A stretch of DNA of 64,000 bases from Undibacterium sp. 5I1 (GTDB lineage: Bacteria; Pseudomonadota; Gammaproteobacteria; Burkholderiales; Burkholderiaceae_D): positions 2,170,001 through 2,234,000 of the forward strand of contig NZ_JAVIWI010000001.1 of assembly GCF_034314085.1 (NCBI RefSeq). The letters are read 5' to 3'. The position numbers and the translations under genes are program-made. The notes beneath the pieces were generated by a model, which saw only the letters and a list, made by a program, of their open reading frames with translations, was not told the origin of the DNA and ran no database searches. Below are positions 8,676-17,388 of this stretch, piece by piece. Positions within the stretch are counted from its first letter, which is position 1, and each line of letters opens with the position of its first letter.

Positions 8676-9605
8676 TTAGGCTCGGTCTGCAACACGTTCA
8701 CCCATAATGCCGGATGGGCGCAGCGTCAACACAATGATCAAAACAACGAAGGCAAAAATATCCTGATACTGACTTCCCAGTAAGCCTCCGGTTAACTCGC
8801 CGATGTAGCCAGCACCGAGACTTTCAATCAATCCAAGAATAATGCCACCGACCATAGCGCCATAAATATTCCCAATGCCTCCTAGTACCGCAGCAGAGAA
8901 TGCTTTTAAGCCGGGTAAAAATCCCATTGCAAATTGAGCAGAAGAATAGTTTGCGGCCCACATCACCCCTGCGATTGCAGCCAGTGAAGCACCAATCGCA
9001 AAGGTCGCGACAATCACTTTATTCGAATCGACTCCCATCAATCCGGCAACTCTTGGATTCTCTGCGGTAGCACGCATAGCACGTCCCATTTTTGTTTTTT
9101 CCACGAGTAAGACCAAACCAACCATGGCGAGCGTCGCCAAAACTAGCAGTAGTACTTGTGTTTGTGAAATCACCGCGCCGCCAATCGCGATCGGCGTGGA
9201 GGGCATAATACTTGGGAAAGAAATTGGGCTGCGACCCCAGATAATCATCGCAAAAACCTGGACTAATTGCGAGATGCCGATCGCTGTAATTAATGGAGCC
9301 AGTCGCGGTGCATTTCGTAGCCTTCGGTAGGCTACCCTCTCGATCACCACGTTCAAAATAATACAAACTGGTATTGCCCCCAAAATCGCGATGATTAATT
9401 TGACGATCCCCGGGAGATCAGGAGCGACATGCTGAAGAAAACTAATAATCGTTAATCCTGCCATCGCGCCGACCATCAACACGTCGCCATGAGCAAAATT
9501 AATCAGATTAAGTACACCGTATACCATCGTATAACCTAGTGCGACTAAGGCATACATGCACCCTAGTACCAGTCCATTAATAATTTGTTGGATAAATGTA
9601 TCCAT
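8676..9605 (-). CDS. livH: Branched-chain amino-acid ABC transporter, permease LivH
   Basis: Inner-membrane permease, 309 residues, with about eight hydrophobic segments and the family motifs GLVLGCMYALVALGYTMVYGV near the start and GRAMRATAENPRVAGLMGV in the ATPase-docking loop. It is the first gene of the operon. No periplasmic binding protein gene (livJ/livK) is next to it, so the substrate-binding partner must be encoded elsewhere. An AAGAGAG ribosome-binding site precedes ATG 9605. Confidence 0.94.
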   Translation of the reverse strand: MDTFIQQIINGLVLGCMYALVALGYTMVYGVLNLINFAHGDVLMVGAMAGLTIISFLQHVAPDLPGIVKLIIAILGAIPVCIILNVVIERVAYRRLRNAPRLAPLITAIGISQLVQVFAMIIWGRSPISFPSIMPSTPIAIGGAVISQTQVLLLVLATLAMVGLVLLVEKTKMGRAMRATAENPRVAGLMGVDSNKVIVATFAIGASLAAIAGVMWAANYSSAQFAMGFLPGLKAFSAAVLGGIGNIYGAMVGGIILGLIESLGAGYIGELTGGLLGSQYQDIFAFVVLIIVLTLRPSGIMGERVADRA

Positions 9606-9694
9606 ATTGCTTCTCTCTTTAAGAACTAATCGGGATTTTTACTAAGATATCAACTTATCTCAATCTGCAAAACACTCAGCAAAAACCATTCCTG

Positions 9695-9727
9695 ATAACA
9701 AAAAACGGCACTCCGTCTTTCATGAGT
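9695..9727 (-). terminator. Rho-independent terminator between mini-ORF and livH
   Basis: On the minus strand CGGCACTC pairs with GAGTGCCG across a ten-base loop and is followed by a T-run. It sits 22 bases after the stop of the 18-codon ORF and about 90 bases before livH, so it either ends a separate short transcript or acts as an attenuator of livH. Confidence 0.8.
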
Positions 9728-9748
9728 GCCGCTCAATTTCGACGCCTG

Positions 9749-9805
9749 TTAGCCTAAACGACGTGTCATGTAATCCGGAGCAATAAAATTGTGCTGATAA
9801 CGCAT
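9749..9805 (-). CDS. Putative 18-residue small protein or leader peptide upstream of livH
   Basis: ATG 9805 is preceded by GAGGAGAG at six bases, one of the strongest ribosome-binding sites in the window. It opens a short frame encoding MRYQHNFIAPDYMTRRLG and TAA at 9751-9749, followed at once by a terminator. I do not recognise the peptide. It is rich in aromatic and basic residues and holds one Ile and one Leu, so it is not an obvious branched-chain amino-acid attenuation leader. It may be a free-standing small protein. Confidence 0.5.
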   Translation of the reverse strand: MRYQHNFIAPDYMTRRLG

Positions 9806-9927
9806 ATGAAACTCTCCTCTGCAACTTTGAATGAAAAGCTTTTTGTAATATTTTTAGATGCCACTTATATGCTACTTATATTTCATGCACTGCAATGATG
9901 CAGTTTATTAAAACAGGAGGAATTATA

Positions 9928-10047
9928 ATGAGATTGAACATCAACACAATGGCAAAAATATTGCAGATATGTTTTGTTCGTCCCCATACTACACCACCAC
10001 TACCGCCTGTAAAGCAGAAATCAGCGTTGCTGCCGATCAAAGCATAG
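9928..10047 (+). CDS. Putative 39-residue small protein, divergent from the liv leader
   Basis: CAGGAGG lies seven bases before ATG 9928, a near-perfect Shine-Dalgarno match. The frame encodes 39 residues starting MRLNINTMAKILQICFVRP and ends at TAG 10045-10047. The middle is Pro/Thr-rich (TTPPLPPVK) and the tail is basic. I do not recognise it. It shares a 120-base divergent control region with the 18-codon ORF; that region has a direct repeat GCcACTTATAT/GCtACTTATAT and a CTGCAatgaTGCAG hairpin. Confidence 0.45.
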   Translation: MRLNINTMAKILQICFVRPHTTPPLPPVKQKSALLPIKA

Positions 10048-10094
10048 CTATGTTAATGATGAGTAGACGAAATAAAATACTGAATAAAAACAGA

Positions 10095-10116
10095 CTTGCA
10101 ATTTAAAATTTGCAAG
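10095..10116. terminator. Palindrome downstream of ispH
   Basis: CTTGCAATTTAAAATTTGCAAG is nearly self-complementary and lies 28 bases beyond the ispH stop on the minus strand. No clear T-run follows, so a terminator role is tentative. Confidence 0.35.
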
Positions 10117-10143
10117 CATCGAAAGAACAATTCCTTTTGCTGA

Positions 10144-11079
10144 TTACTTTATGCCCGTCAATCCTTTTGGCATAGGAAAAGTCACACTCTCCTCAGCACC
10201 GTCTAGCGTGCGTACGCTTAAGGCGCCTAACTGTTTTAAGTGCTCAATGACTTGTTGAACCAGTATTTCAGGGGCGGATGCGCCTGCTGTGACACCAATA
10301 CGGCGACAGTTGTCCAACCATGCTGGTTGAATTTGTGTCTCGTTATCGACCATATAGGATGCCGCACCCTTCTTTTGCGCAACTTCACGCAGACGATTAG
10401 AGTTAGAACTGTTGGCGCTGCCAACAACGATCACTAAATCGACTTGCGGCGCCATAAATTTAACAGCCTCTTGGCGATTTGTTGTTGCGTAACAAATATC
10501 GCCTTTTTTGGGCTCGCTAATTTGGGGGAATTTACTCTTGAGGGCACCAATAATCTCTATCGTGTCATCGACAGACAAAGTAGTTTGTGTGACATAGGCA
10601 AGTAAATCCGGATTTGCAACTTCCAATAAAGCAACGTCTTCGACCGTTTCAACCAAGTGCATGCCACCCTCAGTTTGACCCATCGTCCCCTCAACTTCAG
10701 GATGTCCCTGGTGACCGATCATGATAATTTCACGGCCTTCTTTCCGCATTTTTGCAACTTCTATGTGTACTTTAGTGACCAAAGGGCAAGTTGCATCAAA
10801 CACGGTTAAGCCTCTTGCCTCAGCTTCTTTTCTAACCGACTGTGATACGCCATGCGCCGAAAAAATAACCGTATTTCCGGCAGGTACATCATCTAATTCT
10901 TCAATGAAAATAGCACCTTTTTCTCGAAGATCGTTCACAACATAAGCGTTATGCACAATCTCATGACGCACATAAATGGGTGCGCCAAATTGTTGTAATG
11001 CGCGCTCAACGATTTCTATTGCTCTGTCAACGCCGGCACAAAAACCTCGTGGTTGCGCCAATAAAATTTCTTTGTCCAT
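10144..11079 (-). CDS. ispH: 4-hydroxy-3-methylbut-2-enyl diphosphate reductase (IspH/LytB)
   Basis: Last enzyme of the MEP isoprenoid pathway; reduces HMBPP to IPP and DMAPP with a 4Fe-4S cluster. The N-terminus [17 protein letters not shown] carries the first cluster Cys, [11 protein letters not shown] the second, and [14 protein letters not shown] the third; the substrate motif [11 protein letters not shown] and [14 protein letters not shown] are also present. Length 311 is normal. It lies eight bases downstream of fkpB, an order conserved in many proteobacteria. Confidence 0.97.
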   Translation of the reverse strand: MDKEILLAQPRGFCAGVDRAIEIVERALQQFGAPIYVRHEIVHNAYVVNDLREKGAIFIEELDDVPAGNTVIFSAHGVSQSVRKEAEARGLTVFDATCPLVTKVHIEVAKMRKEGREIIMIGHQGHPEVEGTMGQTEGGMHLVETVEDVALLEVANPDLLAYVTQTTLSVDDTIEIIGALKSKFPQISEPKKGDICYATTNRQEAVKFMAPQVDLVIVVGSANSSNSNRLREVAQKKGAASYMVDNETQIQPAWLDNCRRIGVTAGASAPEILVQQVIEHLKQLGALSVRTLDGAEESVTFPMPKGLTGIK

Positions 11080-11087
11080 TTGTCGCT

Positions 11088-11543
11088 TTATAAAATGCCG
11101 ATAATTTTTGTTTCAAACAAAACAGTTTGTCCTGCAAGAGGATGATTGAAGTCAAACAATGCACCCTCGGCGTCGATAGATCTCAAAATTCCGGCAAAGC
11201 GCCCACCCGAAGGGGCTGCAAACTCAACCAAATCACCGATCACATATTGCTCACCAAAAGCGGAATTTTCTTTCAATGTAGCGCGCGACACACGCTGAAT
11301 CAGCTCAGGATTACGTGGTCCAAATGCATTTTCTGGTGCCAGTTCTTGCGTAATTTGCGAGCCCTCTTCCAGACCCAATAAAGCGCGCTCAAGTTCTGGC
11401 GCCAGTTGGCCCATACCCATTTGTAATGTGGCAGGACTTTCTTCAAAGGTACTAATAATGTTTTCACCGTCCAAAGTAGCTAAACGATAGTGCAAAGTCA
11501 GATATGCATCTGATGTAACGACTGGAATGACGGGATTTGACAT
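11088..11543 (-). CDS. fkpB: FKBP-type peptidyl-prolyl cis-trans isomerase (SlpA-like)
   Basis: Cytoplasmic prolyl isomerase and chaperone of the SlyD/FkpB group, 151 residues. The FKBP core is seen in [33 protein letters not shown] and in the insert-in-flap region with [19 protein letters not shown], and the C-terminus [17 protein letters not shown] is typical. The neighbour ispH is co-directional eight bases away, so they form a two-gene operon. Confidence 0.93.
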   Translation of the reverse strand: MSNPVIPVVTSDAYLTLHYRLATLDGENIISTFEESPATLQMGMGQLAPELERALLGLEEGSQITQELAPENAFGPRNPELIQRVSRATLKENSAFGEQYVIGDLVEFAAPSGGRFAGILRSIDAEGALFDFNHPLAGQTVLFETKIIGIL

Positions 11544-11750
11544 GATAATAAGGATGTTCGATCAAGGCACTATTGTATGTCATTCCAATTCTAATGAAAT
11601 AGAAGAACGCAGTGTGCAGGTATGGGTTCTGAGCAGACTTAATACAAAACACATGTAAACGGGGTGTAAATAAATGATTTTTCTTTAGATATTTGATTAC
11701 TTCAATTTTCCATTTTTATATACTCCCCTTTATTTTTCTTAAAAATACCA

Positions 11751-12852
11751 GGCGGATTCAAGTACGAAGAGCAACGTTGAATAAAAAGTCAAAGGGTCAG
11801 ATGCGATAGCATTCTGCCTTTTGACCAGCCAGTCGAAAGTTGCCGAATATGCGCTACACACACCTAACCCAAGACGAACGATACCAAATTTACGCACTGC
11901 GGTTAGAAAAAAAGACAGTCAGCGAGATTGCTGCCGCACTCCATCGTCATAAGTCCAGCATCCACAGGGAACTCAAGCGCAATACCGGAGGAAGCGGGTG
12001 GCGCCCCTTACAAGCGAAAAAAATAGCCGACGAACGACAAAAGAATAGTCGTAACGCACGACGTATTGATGACAACGACTGGCTCGCCGTCTCGACCTAC
12101 CTGCACATGGACTTATCGCCGCAGCAAGCAATCGAACGGTTAAGCCTGGAACGGCAGGAAAAAATGAAGAGCAGTCATGAAACCGTCTATCTGCGCATCT
12201 ACGCTGACCGCAGAGCGGGCGGCACTCTCTTCAAGCATCTGCGGGGTCAGAAGCCCTACCGCAAACGCTACGGTAGTGGTCAACAGCGCCGGGGCATGCT
12301 CAAGAACCGTATCAGCATTGACCAACGACCCGCGATCGTGGATCAAAAAATCTGCTTAGGCGACTGGGAGGGCGATACGATCATTGGCAAGAAACAGCAA
12401 GGTATCGTCATTACGCGGGTCGATCGTGTCTCTCGTTTTACCTTAGCCCGGCAACATCATAGCAAACACGCGCAAGGAGTTGCTGCCAGCATCGAGCAAC
12501 TGCTCACGCCACATCAGCAGCACTGCCATACCATCACGTTCGATAATGGCAGGGAGTTTGCAGGGTATGAGTCCATCGCAGCACATCTGCAAGCCCAAGT
12601 GTACTTCGCTCATCCGTATCATTCCTGGGAGCGGGGGCTCAACGAGAACACGAACGGCTTATTACGATACTACTTTCCAAAGAACACCAACTTCAAGGAA
12701 ATCACTCAAGCCCAGTTGCAACGGGCAGTCAATCAACTCAATCATCGCCCTAGGAAATGCCTCGGCTATCGAACGCCGTTTGAGGTTTTTTATAATTTGG
12801 ATATACTCCCCCTAAAACTTACCTCCCGTTGCTCTTCGTAGCTGAATCCGCC
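11751..12852 (+). mobile_element. Complete IS30-family insertion sequence
   Basis: Terminal inverted repeats are GGCGGATTCAagtACGAAGAGCAACG-type: left 11751-11776 and right 12827-12852, matching over about 26 bases with small differences. The flanks are CCA (11748-11750) and CCA (12853-12855), a 3-bp target duplication as expected for IS30. Total length is 1102 bases with one transposase. A hairpin at 11788-11825 (GTCAAAggg...ccTTTTGAC) lies before the gene and may block read-through transcription from outside. Intact ends, duplication and ORF suggest a recent insertion. Confidence 0.93.
11849..12841 (+). CDS. IS30-family transposase
   Basis: DDE transposase of 330 residues. The N-terminal helix-turn-helix LTQDERYQIYALRLEKKTVS and HRHKSSIHRELKRN bind the IS ends; the integrase core shows Asp in GDWEGDTIIGK, Asp in ITFDNGREF and Glu in ERGLNENTNGLLR, with HSWERG between. 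ATG 11849 (MRYTHLTQ) is preferred over the upstream TTG. The stop overlaps the right inverted repeat. Near its 3' end (12801-12812) the gene contains ATATACTCCCCC, the same string as the terminus of the 85-bp element. Confidence 0.95.
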   Translation: MRYTHLTQDERYQIYALRLEKKTVSEIAAALHRHKSSIHRELKRNTGGSGWRPLQAKKIADERQKNSRNARRIDDNDWLAVSTYLHMDLSPQQAIERLSLERQEKMKSSHETVYLRIYADRRAGGTLFKHLRGQKPYRKRYGSGQQRRGMLKNRISIDQRPAIVDQKICLGDWEGDTIIGKKQQGIVITRVDRVSRFTLARQHHSKHAQGVAASIEQLLTPHQQHCHTITFDNGREFAGYESIAAHLQAQVYFAHPYHSWERGLNENTNGLLRYYFPKNTNFKEITQAQLQRAVNQLNHRPRKCLGYRTPFEVFYNLDILPLKLTSRCSS

Positions 12853-13151
12853 CCACATTATCCAATTAATTTATGGACAATTAAAACATACCTAGTAGGA
12901 GTATATTAAATGGATTAACTTGAAATCTTATTGGCGCGACGACAAAATTCAATCAAATTCAATACAAATATCGTAGAAGATTGAATAATCTCACCCCATA
13001 GATTGCGACACATTCCTTGTTCTTACCTCAGATTAAATTACGCCATGATTAAGAAAAATTGCAATATAATAATTGCATTTTAATTAATATTAAAATTAAT
13101 TAGCCTCGTTACCTTTAATAAAATCAAGCTCGTCGTTATAAGGATAAATTT

Positions 13152-13826
13152 ATGGCAATCACTGATTGGCCTGAGGATCAACGCCCAAGGGAACGGCTGA
13201 TCAAGTTTGGAGCAAAAGCCCTGTCTGATGCTGAACTGCTGGCTGTTTTTTTACGTGTTGGGGTAACCGGAAAAAGCGCCGTTGATTTAGGGCGCGATAT
13301 GCTGAGTCAATTTGGTTCATTGACTGGCTTGTTTGCCGCTGATATCAAAGAATTTTCGTCAGTCCATGGATTGGGTAACGCGAAATATGCGCAACTGCAT
13401 GCTGTCTTAGAGCTAGCAAAACGCTCTATTTCTGAAGAGCTGCAATCAGCGCCAATGCTGTCATCACCACAAGCCGTAAAAAGTTATCTTCAACTTTTGA
13501 TAGGGAACAAAACTTATGAATCTTTTGCCGTACTATTTTTAGATATAAAAAATCGCTTGATCACCTCAGAAGAACTTTTCCGGGGCACGCTCAGTCATGC
13601 AAGTGTCTATCCACGAGAAATTGTGAAAGCGGCACTTCACCACAATGCTGCCAGCGTTATCCTTGCTCACAATCACCCTTCTGGCAACGCAGAACCTAGC
13701 GACGCCGATATCACGCTTACCAAAACACTAAAGCAGACTTTATCCTTGGTCGACGTTCGGGTGCTAGATCATTTTATTGTGGCTAATCCCAACGTTTATT
13801 CCTTTGCCGAGCATGGACAAATTTAA
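13152..13826 (+). CDS. radC: RadC family JAB/MPN-domain protein
   Basis: The N-terminal UPF0758 helix-hairpin-helix region starts ITDWPEDQRPRERLIKFGAKALSDAELLA. The C-terminal MPN/JAMM metal-binding motif is complete: HNHPSGNAEPSDAD. Length 224 is normal. Historically called a DNA repair protein, but the function of RadC is not firmly established. AAGGATAAATTT precedes ATG 13152. It is upstream of rpmB as in many proteobacteria, here with its own gap of about 160 bases. Confidence 0.93.
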   Translation: MAITDWPEDQRPRERLIKFGAKALSDAELLAVFLRVGVTGKSAVDLGRDMLSQFGSLTGLFAADIKEFSSVHGLGNAKYAQLHAVLELAKRSISEELQSAPMLSSPQAVKSYLQLLIGNKTYESFAVLFLDIKNRLITSEELFRGTLSHASVYPREIVKAALHHNAASVILAHNHPSGNAEPSDADITLTKTLKQTLSLVDVRVLDHFIVANPNVYSFAEHGQI

Positions 13827-13916
13827 ATATCCATATCAAAAGCGGTGCAATTAGTCATAATAGATTAAATGTTAAATTTAAAAATAAATTTAGACACAAT
13901 TGTTTTTCGCAAGTCG

Positions 13917-13945
13917 TTGATAATTATTAGAATTTTCGTTATACT
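13917..13945 (+). promoter_or_regulatory. Promoter of rpmB-rpmG
   Basis: TTGATA (13917-13922) and TATACT (13940-13945) are separated by 17 bases, about 35 bases upstream of an AAGGAG ribosome-binding site. A good sigma-70 match for a ribosomal-protein operon. Confidence 0.7.
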
Positions 13946-13985
13946 TCATTTTTTTCCAAATTCGGAAACCATTAAGGAGTGAAAC

Positions 13986-14222
13986 ATGGCGCGTGTCTGC
14001 CAAGTTACTGGGAAGGGGCCAATGGTTGGCAACAATGTTTCCCATGCAAACAACAAAACCAAACGTCGCTTTTTGCCTAATCTGCAAAATCGTCGCTTTT
14101 TCGTAGAGTCAGAAAATCGCTGGGTTTCCCTGCGTTTGTCTAACGCAGGCTTACGTGTCATCGACAAAATCGGCATTGATGCTGTTTTAGTTGATCTGCG
14201 TGCTCGCGGCGAAAAAGTTTAA
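13986..14222 (+). CDS. rpmB: 50S ribosomal protein L28
   Basis: 78 residues, beginning [20 protein letters not shown] and containing [10 protein letters not shown], the L28 signature. Only one of the zinc-binding Cys of the C+ form remains, so this is the C-minus type. AAGGAGTGAAAC precedes ATG. First gene of a two-gene operon with rpmG 26 bases on. Confidence 0.97.
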   Translation: MARVCQVTGKGPMVGNNVSHANNKTKRRFLPNLQNRRFFVESENRWVSLRLSNAGLRVIDKIGIDAVLVDLRARGEKV

Positions 14223-14248
14223 GCGAAAACTATTGTTAGGAAAATATC

Positions 14249-14416
14249 ATGGCTAAATCTGGTCGCGACAAAATCAAATTGGAATCGACTGCTGGTACAG
14301 GTCATTTCTATACCACATCAAAAAACAAGCGTACTATGCCTGAAAAAATGGAGATCATGAAGTTTGATCCTAAGGCACGTAAGCATGTGATCTACAAAGA
14401 AACTAAAATTAAATAA
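14249..14416 (+). CDS. rpmG: 50S ribosomal protein L33
   Basis: 55 residues, beginning [20 protein letters not shown] and ending [10 protein letters not shown], the standard bacterial L33. The CXXC zinc pairs are absent (C-minus form), in keeping with the L28 next to it. GTTAGGAAAATATC before ATG supplies the ribosome-binding site. A terminator follows 14 bases after the stop. Confidence 0.97.
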   Translation: MAKSGRDKIKLESTAGTGHFYTTSKNKRTMPEKMEIMKFDPKARKHVIYKETKIK

Positions 14417-14429
14417 TTTTGGATATCTT

Positions 14430-14462
14430 AAAAAAACCTGCATAAATTGCAGGTTTTTTTTC
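14430..14462 (+). terminator. Terminator after rpmG
   Basis: AAAAAACCTGCA pairs with TGCAGGTTTTTT across a five-base loop and runs into Ts. Confidence 0.9.
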
Positions 14463-14641
14463 GTCTATTGCATCATGGGTGATTGATTCATGAATTAATA
14501 CTTGGTCTAGCTCACTCAGTATCAAAATCCATTTAATGCGCATATCTACAAGAGATCGTTAATGCGCTTACGACAATTCAACCCATTGTATAGCCACGAG
14601 CTAGTATTGATTTTTATATCTCAAGTCTTTGTAAACACAAT

Positions 14642-14671
14642 AAAAAAACGACGCGATGGCGTCGTTTTTTT
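14642..14671. terminator. Terminator after the desaturase gene (bidirectional)
   Basis: AAAAAAACGACGC pairs with GCGTCGTTTTTTT over a four-base loop. It is 22 bases beyond the stop of the minus-strand desaturase and can work in both directions. Confidence 0.88.
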
Positions 14672-14692
14672 GTTTAACTACCTCATCTCAAA

Positions 14693-15895
14693 TCAAGCGT
14701 AACTACGCAATCTACGAGAGAAGTCATGTAAAGCCTGAATACCAGATGCCTCGGCACGAACGCACCAATCTTGCAACTGATGTACCAGTTGCTCGCGGCT
14801 AACAGTGGAACGCTCCCAAATCAGGCCTAACTCAACGCGCATATCATGCATAGTCTTTAAGGCGTTGCTATGTGCTAACACTTCAGATAAATGTTGTTTT
14901 TGCGGCGCTTCTAATTTGGTTGGCTCACGTTGCAAAAGCTTTTTAGCTGATTTCAAGAAGCCATCTTCAAAATGAGCTTTCTCACGCAACAAAGCAACTT
15001 CCTGAGACCAAGTACGACGCAAGGATTTTGTGTACTTCGCCATTACGTCATAACGGTTAGAAATGACCGCTTGCAAGGTTTCCATATCAATTGCTGATTT
15101 GATTTCAGCAAATTTAGGCTCAGGAGCAACCTTTTTCACTTTAGCAAGACCAACAATTTCCAGGCAGCGAATATACATCCAGCCAATATCAAACTCATAC
15201 CATTTGGAAGACAATTTTGCCGATGTACCAAATGTGTGGTGATTATTGTGCAACTCTTCGCCGCCAATCAAAATACCGAACGGGATGATATTAGTAGCAG
15301 CGTCTGGACAATCGTAGTTGCGATAGCCCCAGTAATGTCCTATACCATTGATAATGCCTGCCGCTGTGACTGGAATCCACAGCATTTGTACAGCCCAGAC
15401 GGTGACGCCGATGACACCAAACAACATGAAATCAATAATCAGCATCAGTGCAACACCCTGCCAACTGAAGCGGCTATACAGGTTTTTTTCGATCCAGTCG
15501 TCAGGTGTACCATGACCATATTTTTGGATGGTTTCAAGATTTTTTGATTCTGCGCGATACAGTTCAGCGCCTTCTAATAAAACTTTTTTAATACCGCGCG
15601 TTACAGGACTGTGCGGATCTTCTTCAGTTTCGCATTTAGCGTGATGCTTGCGGTGAATCGCAGCCCATTGCTTTGTAACCTGGCCGGTAGTCAGCCATAA
15701 CCACATACGGAAAAAGTGGCTAGGAGCCGCATGCAAATCTAATGCGCGATGCGCTTGGCAACGATGCAAAAATATCGTGACGCTGATAATAGTGATGTGC
15801 GTGACCACGGCAGTAAAAATAAACACCTGCCAGGCGGTTGCACGAGTCAAACCATTAGACAAAAAGTCAATTACCATATCAATAAAAGTGCTCAA
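14693..15895 (-). CDS. Acyl-CoA/acyl-lipid delta-9-type fatty acid desaturase
   Basis: Membrane di-iron desaturase that introduces a double bond into a saturated acyl chain. Three His boxes are present: HRCQAH, HRKHH and HNNHH, with hydrophobic segments before and between them. The C-terminal 150 residues are a hydrophilic, charged, probably helical extension, giving 400 residues in all. The start is TTG 15895 (MSTFIDMVIDF) with AAGGAG about 11 bases upstream; ATG 15877 is an alternative. Monocistronic, own terminator. Confidence 0.88.
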   Translation of the reverse strand: MSTFIDMVIDFLSNGLTRATAWQVFIFTAVVTHITIISVTIFLHRCQAHRALDLHAAPSHFFRMWLWLTTGQVTKQWAAIHRKHHAKCETEEDPHSPVTRGIKKVLLEGAELYRAESKNLETIQKYGHGTPDDWIEKNLYSRFSWQGVALMLIIDFMLFGVIGVTVWAVQMLWIPVTAAGIINGIGHYWGYRNYDCPDAATNIIPFGILIGGEELHNNHHTFGTSAKLSSKWYEFDIGWMYIRCLEIVGLAKVKKVAPEPKFAEIKSAIDMETLQAVISNRYDVMAKYTKSLRRTWSQEVALLREKAHFEDGFLKSAKKLLQREPTKLEAPQKQHLSEVLAHSNALKTMHDMRVELGLIWERSTVSREQLVHQLQDWCVRAEASGIQALHDFSRRLRSYA

Positions 15896-15993
15896 AATGA
15901 GAAGTACTCCTTAGTTAATGACACTATCCTAGCTTAATTGATAAAAGCAAAGCGTCAAAATTTTCTGCGAATTTTCGTATTGTACGCGTTTTT

Positions 15994-17349
15994 TTAAGTT
16001 GACCCAAAAACTTTGTCTGGCGCATTATTTTCTGGTGCGCTAGTACTTGGCATATTAATCAGTGTTACGGCGCGTTGCGCGCAAGGTAATTCAATTTTGT
16101 GCTCCTGCAAAGCTTTCCAGATAGCACGATTTACCTCTGATAATACATTAGAGCGGCCGTTTTCAGGGTCACCAATCCAGAATCCAATCCGTAGTTCTAG
16201 TCCATCGGCTCCAAACTTAAGTAAGTAGGCAGATGGAGGAGATTCTTTTGAAACCCGTGGCACTTGCGCCACTACCTCGGCCAAAATAGGGAATAGCGCC
16301 TCAATATCTGTCTGATAAGCAACAATTACATCGGTTCCCATCGCCACAGCACGATCACTGAGTGAGAAATTTTGCACAGGAGTAGACACTAGCATTTCAT
16401 TTGGGATAACCGACTCACCACCGTCCAAGCCCTTTAATACCGTATAACGAGTATTGATTTGAGTAACCCGCCCACTAAATTTATCTACTGTGATCATGTC
16501 ACCAATCGACATGCTTCGGTCTAACAAAATAATGAAACCAGAAACATAGCTACTGGTAATTTTCTGTAAACCAAAACCCAAGCCAACGCCCAACGCACCG
16601 CCAAATACGGACAAAACAGTAAGATCAATGCCAACGATCGTCAGGCTGACTAAGATCGCCAATAAAATGAGCACGGCTCTTCCGAAGCGAGATAACACCA
16701 CCTTCAACGAAGAGTGCATGCTTGGTAGCAACATCAAGCGCGCTTCTAAAGCAGCGCTAGCCCAGAGTGCGACGATCAAAGTCAAGGAGACAGAGACAAG
16801 AGCCTGCGCTATAGAAAGTAATGAGACTTTGTTATGACCAATAGGTAAAACGGTGTCGTCCAGCGCAGCAAAAAGTTCTTGCCACAAACCGGTGAAGTGC
16901 AAAACCACCCCAAGCCAAACGATAAGTGCGAACAACTTCTCAAACGTGGCAAGGAAGCTGCCTATCTTCCCGTCTTTGGCAAAAGTACGGCGCACCACAT
17001 AAAAACCAAAGCGTATCAGCGCCAGAGAGCCGATGATGGGCATAAGCAAGCTCAGCAAATGTGTATGCTGCCAACGCCCCAGGATAATCTTGGCGATAAA
17101 AATGAAAACTAAAGCCAGTAATGGAAATACTACTCGATGAAAACTACTCGCGCTAATCTGCAACACGCCTGCTGAGGTCCCAGTTTTAGAGAAATTTCTC
17201 TTCAACAAAGTCGCTGCATACCATGCAAGTGCGAAACAAATAAATACCGTCCCGACTTGCCAGAGAAAGTTTGTATTCTGCAAATCATCTGATAAATCAG
17301 CAATCAAACTTGCTAACAAGCTTGCGTTAGTAGTTACATTTTTATCCAA
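15994..17349 (-). CDS. MscS-family mechanosensitive channel, long form
   Basis: Inner-membrane tension-gated channel of 451 residues. About five or six hydrophobic segments precede the conserved pore helix and beta domain: VFGGALGVGLGFGLQKITSSYVSGFIILLDRS, followed by SIGDMITVDKFSGRVTQINTRYTVL. The extra N-terminal membrane segments put it with the longer MscS/YbdG-like members. No ATG lies near the N-terminus; TTG 17349 is the likely start. It sits downstream of rsmB, 39 bases apart. Confidence 0.88.
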   Translation of the reverse strand: MDKNVTTNASLLASLIADLSDDLQNTNFLWQVGTVFICFALAWYAATLLKRNFSKTGTSAGVLQISASSFHRVVFPLLALVFIFIAKIILGRWQHTHLLSLLMPIIGSLALIRFGFYVVRRTFAKDGKIGSFLATFEKLFALIVWLGVVLHFTGLWQELFAALDDTVLPIGHNKVSLLSIAQALVSVSLTLIVALWASAALEARLMLLPSMHSSLKVVLSRFGRAVLILLAILVSLTIVGIDLTVLSVFGGALGVGLGFGLQKITSSYVSGFIILLDRSMSIGDMITVDKFSGRVTQINTRYTVLKGLDGGESVIPNEMLVSTPVQNFSLSDRAVAMGTDVIVAYQTDIEALFPILAEVVAQVPRVSKESPPSAYLLKFGADGLELRIGFWIGDPENGRSNVLSEVNRAIWKALQEHKIELPCAQRAVTLINMPSTSAPENNAPDKVFGST

Positions 17350-17388
17350 GTTTTTATCCCGATGTAAAAATAAATACGTGAGTAAATA

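Larger units (their letters stand above)
11718..12907 (-). repeat. 85-bp TATACTCCC element, copy 1, split by the IS30 element
   Basis: The left 33 bases (11718-11750, starting ATATACTCCCC) and the right part (12856-12907, ending GGAGTATATT) join into an 85-base copy if the IS at 11751-12852 and one CCA duplicate are removed. The restored copy keeps the inner ATTGTCCA-type core (seen as TGGACAATT at 12873-12881). It reads in the reverse orientation of copies 2, 4 and 5. Confidence 0.8.

Noticed and set aside
11751..12852. Prophage or genomic island around the IS
   Set aside because: No integrase, phage or tRNA gene; flanking genes are core housekeeping genes in normal order.
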